Shown: positions 50,558 to 61,552 of the stretch, piece by piece
How the letters are laid out: the number at the start of each line of letters is the position of its first letter
How positions within the stretch are numbered: position 1 is the stretch's first letter
Assembly: GCA_021527695.1 (NCBI GenBank)
Contig: JAKFAO010000010.1
Coordinates: 620,001-684,000, forward strand
Source: Naematelia aurantialba
Lineage: Eukaryota > Basidiomycota > Tremellomycetes > Tremellales > Naemateliaceae
Direction of reading: 5' to 3'
Length of the DNA stretch: 64,000 bases
Program-made: the position numbers and the translations under genes
Notes under the pieces: model-generated
Told to the model about the DNA's origin: nothing
Database searches by the model: none
Seen by the model: only the letters and a program-made list of their open reading frames with translations

Positions 50558-50873
50558 GGTCGTCTGTCTTTTTGGGAAAGGGGGGAGGAAGGGGGGCTGC
50601 CTGGCCAGACGAGGAGGAAGCAGGGAGAGAGGGAGGAGAAGGAGGAGGAGAAGGAGAAGCTGGGAAGAGGGGGAGACGGAATCGCTAGGGAGCGGCCGAA
50701 CGGCGTTTGGCGGAGTTATGGCCGTGCTCCGTTCGTGGCGTCACCTCGTTCCAGTCGAGATTTCAGCTGTCCAAGTCACCAAAACTATAGTGCTCGTCGG
50801 TCGCGAGTCATTGCACGTTCTCGCAAAGAGCAGACGAGTCGAGCGACCCTACGACGGTATGAACGGGAACATC
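50558..50873. promoter_or_regulatory. Shared divergent promoter, ATP2 and mL59
   Basis: Both flanking genes encode mitochondrial proteins. A G/A-rich stretch on the plus strand (50570-50670, GGAGGA units) is the only visible structure. An open frame running through this region toward the mL59 gene is considered non-coding upstream of about 50859. Confidence 0.5.
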
Positions 50874-51796
50874 ATGAACGCTTTCGTCAAGCGGGTGTTC
50901 TCGACGACCGCCTGCCGGCCAGCACGCCTTCCGATCGTCCTGCCTGGGGAGCGAGTGCACACTCGTGGTCTCCCTCCCGACCCGACCGTCGACCGCCCAC
51001 CAGCTATCTCGTCTTCCCTGCGATCGACTGCCCTCGCCTTGCCCGTCCCCGCAGAGCAGATGAATGCCATCTCGTTCCGCGACCTGCCCCCGTCAATATT
51101 CCGGTACATCCGGCGTCAACTGCGTCTGCGCGACGAGTTGCTGGAAAAGGACCCACATAACCCCAACTTGCGGCACTCGAACGTCCCGCTCATCACGCCT
51201 ATTGACAATCCGTTCCTCATGCACGCCATCCACATCTCGGTGCAGTCTCCCCTCCCCGGCGCGCCACCAAAGCTCAAATGGAAGCGCGAGTTTAGCACCC
51301 GCAGGCAAGCCGACATGATCAAGTCGTGGGGACGCCTGATCCTGCCTCCTTCGCCCAAGAACTTTCTCGAAAACCCACCACTGGTGGAGTGGCTAGATGG
51401 ACGGTATATCGAGTGGTACGGCAAGGTCGAGAAACAGGAACGAAAGGGTCTCTATGCGAATCGTCCAGTCATGTTCAAGGGCCACTTCAGGGAGCGTGTC
51501 AGGCAGGCAAGGCGGCAGGAGATCCAGGCCAGACTGGATACCATGGACAATCGTATCGCAAAGTGGAAGGCGGTGAGTTGGTCCTACAGGCATTGAATTC
51601 TCTCCACCCTAGCATATTCATTGCCTATCCACGCCAATCCAATCACAACCCACGCCAATCCAGCCAGTCAATCGCAACCCATCAGTCTCTGCTGAACCCC
51701 AATCCTTCCACACTGAACCCTCACGTGCTTTGTGCTGATACCTCATAGGCCAAGGCCACGGCGGTCAAGACTGGCAGGGCTGCTGTACCATTTTAG
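50874..51796 (+). CDS. Mitochondrial large-subunit ribosomal protein mL59-like
   Basis: Exon 1 (from ATG 50874, or 50859) to 51572 and exon 2 (51749-51796) join in phase 0. The N-terminus MNAFVKRVFSTTACRPARL looks like a mitochondrial presequence. The body contains FRDLPPSIFRYIRR, ITPIDNPFLMH, KREFSTRRQADMIKSW, LILPPSPK and a FKGHFRERVRQARRQEI segment. NPF-x-H, S-x-RRQAD and FKGH-x-ER are the recurring features of the fungal mL59 family (yeast Mrpl25). The overall match is moderate, so the assignment is made with caution. A Thr/Pro-rich spacer of about 60 residues between presequence and domain could instead be an intron (51,000 region). Confidence 0.6.
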
Positions 51797-52367
51797 GCAT
51801 CATCATCATCATCATCACCATGTATTGCTGCATTTACCGCCACATCGGCCGTTGGCCGACAGAGCACTTGTACCATTGTTGCTTGCAGGACGGAAGCCAG
51901 AACCCCGTGCAGAGCGTCCGTTCTCTGAAGCGTTACTGGCATAGGTTTGCTTGCTTCAAAGGGTGCTCACCGTCCCACTCGCTCTCAGCATCTTGACCGG
52001 TCCTAATCGCTTCAACGAGTCTGACCGTTTGTCCTACTAACTTCACAGGATACGAATCGTCCGTGCACATCACGCTGCATTCTATCATCGCCGCTAGATG
52101 TCATACACCCCTCAAACACCCTGCGGCTCTGACAAGATGGTTCGTGCGAAAGTACTGTACCAACCAAGCAATTCAAGTCTATCTGTTCTTGGATACCCAT
52201 ATCGAACACGACTAACCAGCATCGCACGATACATGGAGGGCCAGCTCGCCACGATACAACGCTACCCGCCTACCTCGCTACATCCAAGTTCCCTTTCAAT
52301 GTCCCGGCATCTCAAAAGACCTCGACGTAGGGGCTGCACAACGCTCCCTAGATACAAGCCGCACACC
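51797..52367. other. Convergent intergenic stretch, mL59 and SCM3-like
   Basis: About 570 bp between two stop codons on opposite strands. A (CAT)n tract (about 51800-51822) is visible; otherwise nothing was recognised. Confidence 0.45.
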
Positions 52368-55300
52368 CTAGAGTAGCGGCCGCACAACGCTTCCTTCTCG
52401 CCACATCCTCCCCAACTCATCACCCACGTCCTCGTCCATTCCCCACTCTAAACCCGCCTCATCACCCACCTCTCTCGCGACTTTTGCAAGCTCGCGTTCC
52501 AGGCGACTCCGCTTCCTAGGCGTACTGGCCGGTACCGCCCGTTTCACCGGTACCGGAGTGCTCCGCGGCATCGGCGTGACCGCTACAGACATCGACCGCG
52601 ACCGAGACCGCGACCGTGAATGGGATCGAGTCCGCAACTCCAGTGACGAGCCACTGATGAACCGAATTTCAGAGGATGGAATATCGCGTGGCTCCGGCTG
52701 CGGCACGGTCGGGTCGTCGTCTGTCGATGTGGAAGTGATCGAGAGAGGCGTCATCGGTCGTGCTGATTGCAGACGTTTCGGCGGCACAGGAGGCGGAAGC
52801 ATCAATCCGTTATGTGGGACATCATCAGCGGCGGTGCTTGTTGATGCGGATTGCCGTGAACTAGCCGATGAGGACTGGCCAAAGCTCGGCGGCGGGGTAG
52901 GCAAAGTATACCCGTTGTGCGATGGTCGAGAGTCCGCAGATGAGCCTAACGTCGCACGAGTCGAACGTGATCCGCCTAATGAAGGCACTAGCGCCGCAAG
53001 GAGATTCGACGGTAGACGTCCAGTATGCTCTGGACCAAGATGCAAACCAAGATCGGCCGCTCGAACAGCCATTTCGCGTGGGAACGGGCTCGAGCTGCTG
53101 TTCGGCGAGAACCGGGGCAGAGACGACACGGGCGAGCTCGTGTCCACCCAGCCATCGTCCTCGGACCGCAAATCTTGCCAAGTATCCGACGAGATGGGCC
53201 GGGGTGGGGATCGAGGCGCGAGCGAGAAACGCGCACGTTTCGCTGTCCGCGTAAAGGGAGACGAGCTGTCGGCGGTAGGTTGTCGGAGAGCCGATCGAAG
53301 TGGTACAGCGAAAGACCGAGGATCACTCAATAATGACGAGCTACGAGCGTCTGCTAGAGACGGCGACGGCGTGGGTTGTATTCCATTGAGGCTGATCCTA
53401 TGTGGGAGCGGATAGATTGGACGCGGTGGCGAAGACGGAGGAAGCGACGTCTGCGCAGCAATGGATACGGTGGGCGATGGCGTCGGTCGCGATGGGTTGT
53501 TCGGAGGCGGATCCGCTGCCTTTCGCCAAAACGGCCGCCTAGGGACTGTCGTTCGCGCTTGAGAAGCGGGAGACAGCCGCGAGATGAAGGTTTGACCCGC
53601 AGCTGCTGCCGATTCGTTCGGATCTCTTCGGAAGGTTGCAGCATGCTCCACACTCTCGCATTCTCCTGCGTTACTTGCTCTTTCCTCCAGGGCTGGAGAA
53701 CTCGGAGGAGGAGTAAGGACGACCCGCTTGCGTTTTCTCCTGGTGCTGAGAAGGGAACGAGAGACTGGAGATGGAGTAACGACTTCCGCGGCGCTCACCG
53801 GCTCACTTCGACGAGAGACGGAAGAGGGTGAAACCAGTGGATCAACTCCAGAAGGCGTCTGCCCTTCGCGAAGGAAAGTGCAATACAGGGACCGCCGACG
53901 GCCCTGGCAGAATTCGGCATTTATCGCCCGATCACCACCAGCTTGTCGACAAGCTACGCATCGACGCGGCATTCGCCTCTTCCCTGATGAACGAAGATCG
54001 GGCGTCTGGCGTCGAGGATCTGATGCTCGCTCCGATCGAGGACTCGTCGGCTCTTCATGATTCACAGGACGAGTCGCACCAATATGTTTTTGAGATTCTC
54101 TGCCAAAGGATTTCGCGTCTGCTGGGATGGAGTTTGCGTCGTTTATCGATTCCAAGTCATCGACGCCAGATTCACCGCCATCTTTATTAGCAAGCGATGA
54201 TGCGCTGGGACCAGTGGTAAGTTCCCGCAAAGCGTGCTGTGTAGCTTCACGTTCCACCTCGAGCTCCACCTGTCTCTGTTGGTCTTTCACAAAGGTGCAG
54301 CTTGTCCACACTGAACGGCCCTTGCACCATGGGGAATTTTCTGCTCTTTGGCCACCCGCCTTTCGACATGGCTGGCAGCGTCGAACATTGGACCCATTGT
54401 GATTGGCGGCTGTATTGAGTAGGTACCTTCTTGGGTCGAGTCGACGCGGCCGTTCGGGAGGGGTAAAGGAATGTTCTCGCGTAATTGTAGTCGGGTGCCC
54501 ATCTGGTGACCGCGCAGATGTCGCGAGAGTTTTTGTGGGTAATGCTGGCTGAAACGCGGCCTCGGGCTGAGATGTACTGTGCTCGACAGGTGGCGTGAAG
54601 AGGCGGGCGAGCATCTCTGTGGCTGCAAATACATCATCCGTGGTGTGCGGTTGAGCCGTATTGGTTTTCGTTTGCGGTGCAGCCGTATCAGCTGAGGATA
54701 GCTCCTGCTCCGCTTGACCGGCCTTTTCAAACGTGCAAAAATTCACTGCTCGCCGGCCCTTGCACCATATGGCTTTAGTCGCTCGAGTCCCTCCTGCCTG
54801 CCGACATGCAACACAGCTTCGAGGCTGGCCACTTCTGCCTGCTTGGGCGATGTGATCGTAGTACGGTGATGGGACTGCTGAGGCAGGGGTTTCGGAGCGT
54901 TCGCCAGGCATTCTGGCCTTGCCTTTGAGATGGTAGGTGCTCTCCTTATCGGCATAAGGGCTCTCAAAGGGTGTGAGCGGAACCGAACTCCTGGTGATCG
55001 AACTGCTCTGGAGGCGGGCTCGATGCCAGGGAAGGGGCGGGTTGAAGACATCCCTGGTCAATTCTTGGGCCGTTGCATGCGGAGATGGCGAATTGAACAG
55101 ATTGTCCAACGTAGGGACGGACTTTCTAGGGGCGATAGTAGCTTGAGGCGGCGCAGGCAAAGTCGGGACCGATCGAGATCGTACGGGAGCGGAGGGCGTC
55201 GCGGCTTGAGAACGACTTCTGACAATGACAACCTCGAGCTGACGTCGTGGTCGACGATGACGACCGCTCGACACAGGCGAGGAGGGCGACGAAGATGCAG

Positions 55301-56234
55301 AGCAGGACGCAGAGGACGAGGATGAAACCTATTCCAAGCATTAGCCGGGCAGTGGGATGCTCGGGACGGAACTTACAGAAACCCGTGTCTGAGCTGGTGT
55401 AGCTCTCGTTGCCTCCTCTGCATCCGAAGTCATCGCGACGAGCTCGTCTTCTGAATCGTCATCTTCGGCGCTATCACCTGGAAAGAGATCTTCCAGCGAT
55501 GCCATCGAGACCCTCGTCCCATGTTGTCTAGGGGACATGTTCCATTGCCCGTCGTCGTCACTGCCGCTGCGGCTACCGGCATCTGACGTCTCATCCGTCC
55601 ACCCGTCGGTGGTCCCGTCTCCACCTCCCTCAGGATCCTCGCCGCGTTCCTCCCTCCTTCGCTGCTCGGCCCTAAGAAAATCCTGCAGATCATCCTCGTC
55701 TTCAGCGGTCCATATCCGCTGTGAGCCTTCTTGGACATCGTCTGCAGCCTCAGGCTCTTGCTCGTCCAGACCAGATCGATCATCCCATGCGCCCAGCTCG
55801 TCCTCGTCCGAATCGAACGGGACGACATCTGGCCCTCCGACCAGACTCGAGCCCTCTGCATCCTCATCTTCCTGCTGCTCCGGCTCCGAGATGTCTCCAA
55901 ATTCCCTACGCTCCAGCTCGCGCAGTCGCCCACGATCTCTCACGATCCGACCCGTCCGTAAATCGACTTCATCATCGTCTTCTGGCTGGATGCTCCCGTA
56001 TTTTTCCAGCAACAGGTCCCATGTCGTTCGTAAACGGATGACCGAGTGGTATCGTTTCTTCGGGAGGTCGTCCTCTGTCGTCCGGCTCACGACAGAGGCG
56101 GATCGATAGCGCTCGTACCGGATCGCCGGGGTCGAGCACCGCGACGAGGTGGATGGTGCGACCGGGCGGTAGTCTTGGATCTTGAACGGCGTAGGGAAGA
56201 AGTGGGATGGCCCAGCGATGGCCGGCACGTTCAT
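52368..56234 (-). CDS. SCM3: Scm3/HJURP-type CENP-A chaperone with three Cys modules
   Basis: Two exons (56234-55377 and 55328-52368), joined at a GTAAGT donor in phase 0, give 1272 residues. Residues about 59-116 (RYHSVIRLRTTWDLLLEKYG, then EVDLRTGRIVRDRGRLRELE) match the Scm3/HJURP histone-chaperone domain that binds the CENP-A/H4 pair and brings it to centromeres. A strongly acidic region (about 117-270) follows, as is common in histone chaperones. The second exon encodes three copies of a module, C-x2-C-R-x-A-G-G-x-R-A-x6-C-x-G-R-x6-C-T-F, at residues about 458-484, 604-630 and 743-769, plus Arg/Ser-rich linkers, an RSRSRSRS-like stretch and a basic C-terminus. The modules have four Cys in fixed spacing and probably bind zinc. 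Without the intron, two separate ORFs would be predicted. Confidence 0.8.
53880..54815 (-). other. Three C-x2-C-x13-C-x8-C modules in the SCM3-like protein
   Basis: The first-to-last Cys codons fall at 54815-54735 (CVACRQAGGTRA...), 54377-54297 (CQPCRKAGGQRA...) and 53960-53880 (CVACRQAGGDRA...). In each, the third Cys is preceded by an aromatic residue (W or F), followed by K/Q-G-R, and the fourth Cys by TF. Spacing is identical in all three copies. Zinc binding is inferred from the Cys pattern only. Confidence 0.8.
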
Positions 56235-56586
56235 CTTGTCCCGCTCGCTCTGTCGCCTGGTGGTGTCTTGGCGAGCAGCAAGGTTGCGCTACAGCCCTAC
56301 CACTCTGCCATGTCGGGACTGGTTTGCCCCCCAGGATGCTTCTCGATGCTTGAATGCGTAGAATGTGGAATTGTAGAAACAAAAGAGACAAGACAGGCAG
56401 TGCATTATTATCCCGTGTAAGCAGAGACGCGCCCGTGCCTGGACATGTTACACTACACGCTCAACCTCGGTGCATCGTCTCAGCGATTTCAACAGCGACG
56501 ACGACGGCGACGACGGCGACGACAGCGAGAGTAGCGAGGGCAGCAGCAGGATCAGGTGCAGCAGGGTCAGCAGCAGCATCCGCAGC
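56235..56586. promoter_or_regulatory. Divergent promoter, SCM3-like and the acidic protein
   Basis: About 350 bp. GCGACGACGAC-type repeats at 56480-56530 may be 5' leader or the coding start of the plus gene (the frame is open upstream of the chosen ATG). Confidence 0.45.
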
Positions 56587-57728
56587 ATGATCCTCGACAC
56601 ATCATCCAGCGTCTCTCTCCCTCAAATCAACTCGCGTCCCTCGGCATCCTTCTACCCGTTCCCCATCAGTCCTCGCACCCAAGTACACAATGCGATTCGT
56701 GGTCTCGCCCCTCTCCCTCCGGGAGACACTGACTATCCGGCGTCGGGCTCGAACCCAGCCTTTGGCCACGGATCTGTCGCGACTCCAGGTCGTGCATCAG
56801 GCTCAGGCTCCGCGGGTCCAGGTCCGGCGACAGAGAGACAGGCGAGACAAGCAGAGAGAAACGCGTATGACCGGGCGCTGAGGCGGGCTCTGGCAGGTAA
56901 ACGGCCGGCCGGAGTCGCGGTTGGACGCGAGGGCGAGGAGTTGAGCGATGAGGAGGAAGCGTTGGGTGCTGAGAATGTAGGTTGCATGTTCTCTGCTGCT
57001 CTTCCAATGCTTCCTTCTTCCTTCTTCGTCCTACCTCCTGCTTTCAGTTCGACATTCTACATTCTGCATTTTGCATTCTGCATTCTGCATTTTGCATTCT
57101 GTATTCTGGATTCTGTATTCTGCATTTCAAGTGCTGCATTCCACGTCTCAACCTCTAGTCATATGCATTTGCGAGATTGCTGACCTGCGATGAACAGCAA
57201 ATGGTCACTCAGTTCGGGCACCGCTTCCTCCTTCCTATCGGCCGGCGTTTGACTCAGATGGAGATGGATGCTGCAGCTGTATGTCCTGCCCTCGTCGCTC
57301 TTCCTCCGCTTCTACTTGCCCGCCTTACCAGCCGCTCCTCCCCCCCAAATCTCCGCCGTCGCTATCTCCTTCCTCCTCCGTCTCCTTCTCCTTCCTCCTC
57401 CGTCTTTGTCTGCTTCCTCCTTCGTCTCCACCTCCATCCGTATTCGAGCAGTCCTGATCAAACGTAGTCCCCTACACCGTCGCAGCCAGACGACGAGCGC
57501 CGACAAGAAGACCGCAACGTCGCCTCGGCGTCTCCCCTTGTCGGCGGCCAATCTGTCCTCGACGGCGAGGGAGGCGCGGACGGCCAAGAGGGGCAAGTCG
57601 TCGACCTGGACGCTAGTATTGAAGATTTGGACGTTAGTGGAGATTTGGACGAGAGTGGGGATATAGAGGACCTGGCCGGCGGCGACGACGGTGACGAAGA
57701 GATGGAGGAGAGCATGGAGCAGGAATAA
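56587..57728 (+). CDS. Acidic protein, possibly Apc15-like APC/C subunit
   Basis: Exons 56587-56976, 57198-57278 and 57468-57728 join in phase to 243 residues. After a disordered Pro/Ser/Gly part there is a charged helix (RQAERNAYDRALRRAL), a short conserved-looking block QMVTQFGHRFLLPIGRRLTQ, and a very acidic C-terminus (SIEDLDVSGDLDESGDIEDL). The FG-x-x-(F/W)-L-x-P-x-G-x-x-x-T block followed by an acidic tail recalls Apc15/Mnd2-type anaphase-promoting-complex subunits, but the resemblance is weak and I would not insist on it. The stop is only 65 bp from the ELMO stop on the other strand. Confidence 0.5.
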
Positions 57729-57793
57729 TACATTTGTGGACATATGTGCATTGCATGGCCGTACCACTTCGTATAAACTAGACTGGACACGAG

Positions 57794-60700
57794 TCATTTG
57801 GCAAACCAAAAGTCGACACTCTGCGGAGCTGGTCACGCGTATCAGTAACAATCAGTAAACAGGCATCCAAGCCGAGACACGCGCACCTGGACCAAACGAC
57901 ACTTTGTCGGGTATCTCTACTCCGTCACCCGTGACGTCTAGCAGCCTGACCTTGAGGGCGAGTTCTGTCAATATCTACACCGTGGTCAGCTCCAGCTCCA
58001 GTGCCCGCTCCAGCTCCAGCTCCAGCTCTAGTGCCAGCTGCAGTTCTAGCTCCAGTGCCAGCTCCAGCTTAACTTGCCACCACTCCTAGCCGCTTCCAAG
58101 CAATCGAGATACTGTCAAGCTCAGAGACATACGTGCACGAAGTTTGCCGAGTCCTGCGTCGCCATGCCAATCTCCCCACGCAAGACACGCAGCCCGTCTG
58201 TCCATTCTGCAAGCTGCGCCGCGTGGATAGCATCCACATCCATCAGACTGAACTCGTTGCCCGACATGAGCGAGAACGACAGCTTGGAAGCGATGTTTGG
58301 TGAGCGAGAATTGACCGCACAGCCCGTTTGGGCGCGAATGTCCGTGACGTTTGACAGTTCGACTGGACGCGTCAGCTCCAACCTGTCAATATCAATATCA
58401 ATAGGATGGCCGTGGGTGGATAGCGTCGACATACTTCGTTCGCGGAGTGACTCGAATGATGGGTTGGCGGTGCGTTCGGCAAAGTCTGCCCATGCGAGCG
58501 TGTGCCGGTTCGGAGACTATTCCCAATCAGACAATCAGAAAATCAGAAATCAGACAATCAGACGCAGCCTGTTATCCAGCCATAGGGAGACTGATTCGGT
58601 CAGCTGTCACTCACCAGCCGCATGAAGCGTAATGGTCTGGATGGATGCGCTTTGACCGTCGTGATGACTCCAGGCGAGATGACATGGGCGACATTGAACC
58701 ATCCTCCCTGCAACATGCACCCCACTCTGCTCCCATCAGCAGCTTCAGCGACTTCAGCGCGCCTGACTGACCTCTGCTCGGAGATAACGTCGTAAGCTTC
58801 TTTGCTCAGAGTATCCCTGAGCTCCTTGACCGCGGGCTTGGCTGAAAGACCATCTTCTCTATCCATCAACTCCATCTGCCGATCGCGGATCGTCCGATAC
58901 TCCGTCTCCTGGAAATCATGCTCGAGGTTCAACCACGTCTTACTCGCTTCATCCGTGAGCGAGAGCCGAATCTGTGAATGAACGAGTAATGACACGCGTG
59001 GAAAGTCTGCCGAGCGCGATTCCGAGTCGTGCCACATCCTGCTCCGAGTCAGCCGCGCACGCGCACGCACGGATGACGTTGCCTACCTCATGAAGAATTT
59101 CAAGACCAAGGTGTGTAAGCGCGGAAAATTGAGCATGAAGAGCTGGAACGATGCGGGCGCATGGTGTGCGACTTGGGAGACCTTATAATGCTCGCACAGT
59201 ATCTTGACGCATTCCGCACTGCAGTCGTATGAGCTATCAATACACACCAGCACACGGCACGCACCTCGCTTTACCGATGGGGCATCTGCGATCCAGAGGG
59301 CGTGCTTCTTGCTCGATGACCAGCTAGAGCATCGTAAGCGGAGAAATATCCATGAGACGGGGACTGACGTTGTGGAAATTGTCGTCATGAATTGTAAACC
59401 AGTGCTAGAAGAGTCAACGAATCAACTGGTCAACTTCTTCTTTGCAGTCGTACAGCGGGTACTCACGAGGCATTCGAGTCCTAGTTCGCCGACATCCCTG
59501 AACAGATCCACCTCCATCAAAAAGGGCGGCACGTCTTCCCCCTCAACGTCGGGCAGCCCTATCCGCCTCCACCCTTCCCAAGTCCGCTGGTGTGCGCCAC
59601 TATCATTCGCCGCAGCATGAGAAGCATCCCCAAGACGCCCGGCAAGCCATATCTCGCCGAGCATTTTTTCTTGCGATGCATCCTGGGCGGGCCGGACGGG
59701 CCGACGTCGCTTGTAGTCGAGGATGGTAGCATACCTCGCCTGAAAATTGAGGATCTGGGGCTCGACGATGTTGTTGGCGCAGGTTGGCATAAGGCGCTTG
59801 AGCATGTTAGTCACATGTGACGGCCGGACGGAGATATCCCTTCACATACCGAGACATATCGCCTGAGACCTAGATTTTCAAGGACTGTTACCAGTTCCCA
59901 ATAGTATCGAGAGGCTTCTTGATGCGCCGAACGGAGGCATGTATTCAACAGACCCAGACTGCACCGTCAGTGTGCGGTTTTGATGATTCGACGGACAGCG
60001 TACCTCTGCGCGACGAGCTCAAGATCGCCAGTGCCCTCGAGGCGCTTGATCACCACCTTGAGTGCTAGTGCCCGGCCTCCGCTCCCGCCTTCATCTTTCA
60101 AGCTCGAGCCGACCTCTTCCATCCGCACATAGACCCGGTCAAAACCATATCGATTCGATACGCTGCCGTCCGGAGCTGGGGCCGGAGGCAGAGCCTTTTC
60201 CTTTCCTTTCGCGGTCCTACTTTTGCCTCTGGCCGACGAGTGGGACGATGTTGGAGTCGAAATGACAAGTTTCCGGACAATGGCAGTGGCGGGTCGAAGC
60301 ACGTTTGGCTGAGCGTTCGAGACGAGGATCTGCAGCACGCGGTCGACGAATGCATCAGAGAGGTCGTTCCAGCCGTTTTCGAATTCGAGAACACCTCGAA
60401 CACCTTGCAAGGCGTACTATTCGCCATCAGCTCACTTGTCTAGACGGGCGCGGACATCAAGGGCAGTGCCACAGAGAGTACGAGCAGAGAGGGCAGCGAT
60501 GCTCGACGCTCACAGCTAGACTGTTTCCGCTCAAACCACCTTGAGACTTCTCGAGGAGATGGACCAGCATCCTCATCCCACCTCGAAGCATGAACTCCAC
60601 CGCAAAGTCCTCCTCTTTGATGTACTTTTGCAAGTTGAACAGGGCGAGCTTGAGCGGCAGCACGGCCTGGTGGTCAGGCGAGAGAGGAGGGGCAGCGTTC

Positions 60701-61190
60701 GAGTCCTGCGAGGCTCGAAGGGTGCCAGGCGCTTTCAGCGACGTCACCACTGCTAGGGCCTCGGTCGTTGGTGAAGCCACAAGCCTGTCGTGTCAGCTCG
60801 CTCACACACAGGCACAATGGCAACCGATGGACCTCGGACCTCTGGCGCGAGACTCACTTGAGCACGTTGTGGTCCGCGACTTTGCTCGGCAAGTTGTTCT
60901 GCGTGACGAGGATGTCGGCCTCGTCTCGCAAGCATAGCGTGATGTGGTGCTCCTTGGTCCCAAACGCAGCCGCCATCATCTCCACGACGTATGCGATCCG
61001 CTATGGATAGACTGTATCAGCCTACAACCCGCTGCTCCACAGCTCCTGATCCTGGACCTGGCCAAGACAGCTTGAGCGCACTCACAGCCTCGGGGTCGAT
61101 CCTGGCAGGCATGTTGCGGCCCTTGTAGGTGACCATATTGGTCGGAATGGCATTCTTGCGGGTCGTCGGCGTGACGGCAGCGTCGGCCAT
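57794..61190 (-). CDS. ELMO/CED-12 family engulfment and motility protein
   Basis: Fifteen exons (61190-61086, 61000-60858, 60784-60514, 60416-60004, 59958-59850, 59796-59467, 59404-59369, 59304-59275, 59202-59087, 59038-58772, 58726-58615, 58516-58435, 58362-58133, 57974-57887, 57828-57794) join in phase to 788 residues. The N-terminal half is armadillo-like (LALFNLQKYIKEEDFAVEF, LEFENGWNDLSDAFVDRVL). The ELMO domain is seen in YYWELVTVLENLGLRRYVS, GWRRIGLPDVE and RDVGELGLECL. FFMRMW and RVSLLVHSQIRLSL follow. A PH domain comes next: RVGCMLQGGWFNVAHV, RPLRFMRLSPNRHTLAWADF, ending in VDFWFAK. ELMO binds DOCK-type exchange factors and activates Rac at the membrane. The splice choice around 59275-59404 was made for phase and is less certain. 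Confidence 0.88.
57985..58075. repeat. AGCTCCAGTGCC-type repeat in an ELMO intron
   Basis: CAGCTCCAGCTCC and GTGCCAGCTCC units repeat through the intron between 57975 and 58132. Confidence 0.88.
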
Positions 61191-61552
61191 GTCGAAGGCG
61201 ATCTGTCCTCTGTCGTTTGGGACTGAGTTCTCCAGGCGACCTCTTTAACTTTATGCGGGCAGTCTCCTGCCTGCAGCCGCCTTGATCTGCTTGCGGACTT
61301 CTGCCCTGTTGCCCGTCTACCGACTGCTGATAGAGATTGACAAGAGAAACAGTCACAAGAGACCATGTGAATGCCATCGACGACGGCGAGTTCCGAGCCG
61401 AGAGAAGGTTGTTTTCAACCTGGTTCTTGTCGCCTCTCTACACAAATCTCATCTGTCAAAGTCTATACATCGACAGCACAAGGCGCAGCGAGGCCACGAG
61501 TGACAGCCCAGTAGGGCTACTTATCTGTCTCACACCTCGGGCCGAGCGTTGC
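61191..61552. promoter_or_regulatory. Divergent promoter, ELMO and CLN3
   Basis: About 360 bp between the two start codons. No motif was recognised. Confidence 0.45.

Noticed and set aside
55341..56234. Scm3-domain ORF as a separate 297-residue gene
   Set aside because: Its last 11 codons come after a perfect GTAAGT donor, and the acceptor TAG before 55328 continues in the same phase into the long ORF; a fused gene is the better model.
59369..59404. Donor/acceptor alternatives giving LVIEQEARPLDRR in ELMO
   Set aside because: That frame does not connect to the conserved ILCEHYKVSQVAHH segment; an acceptor before CACGCC does.
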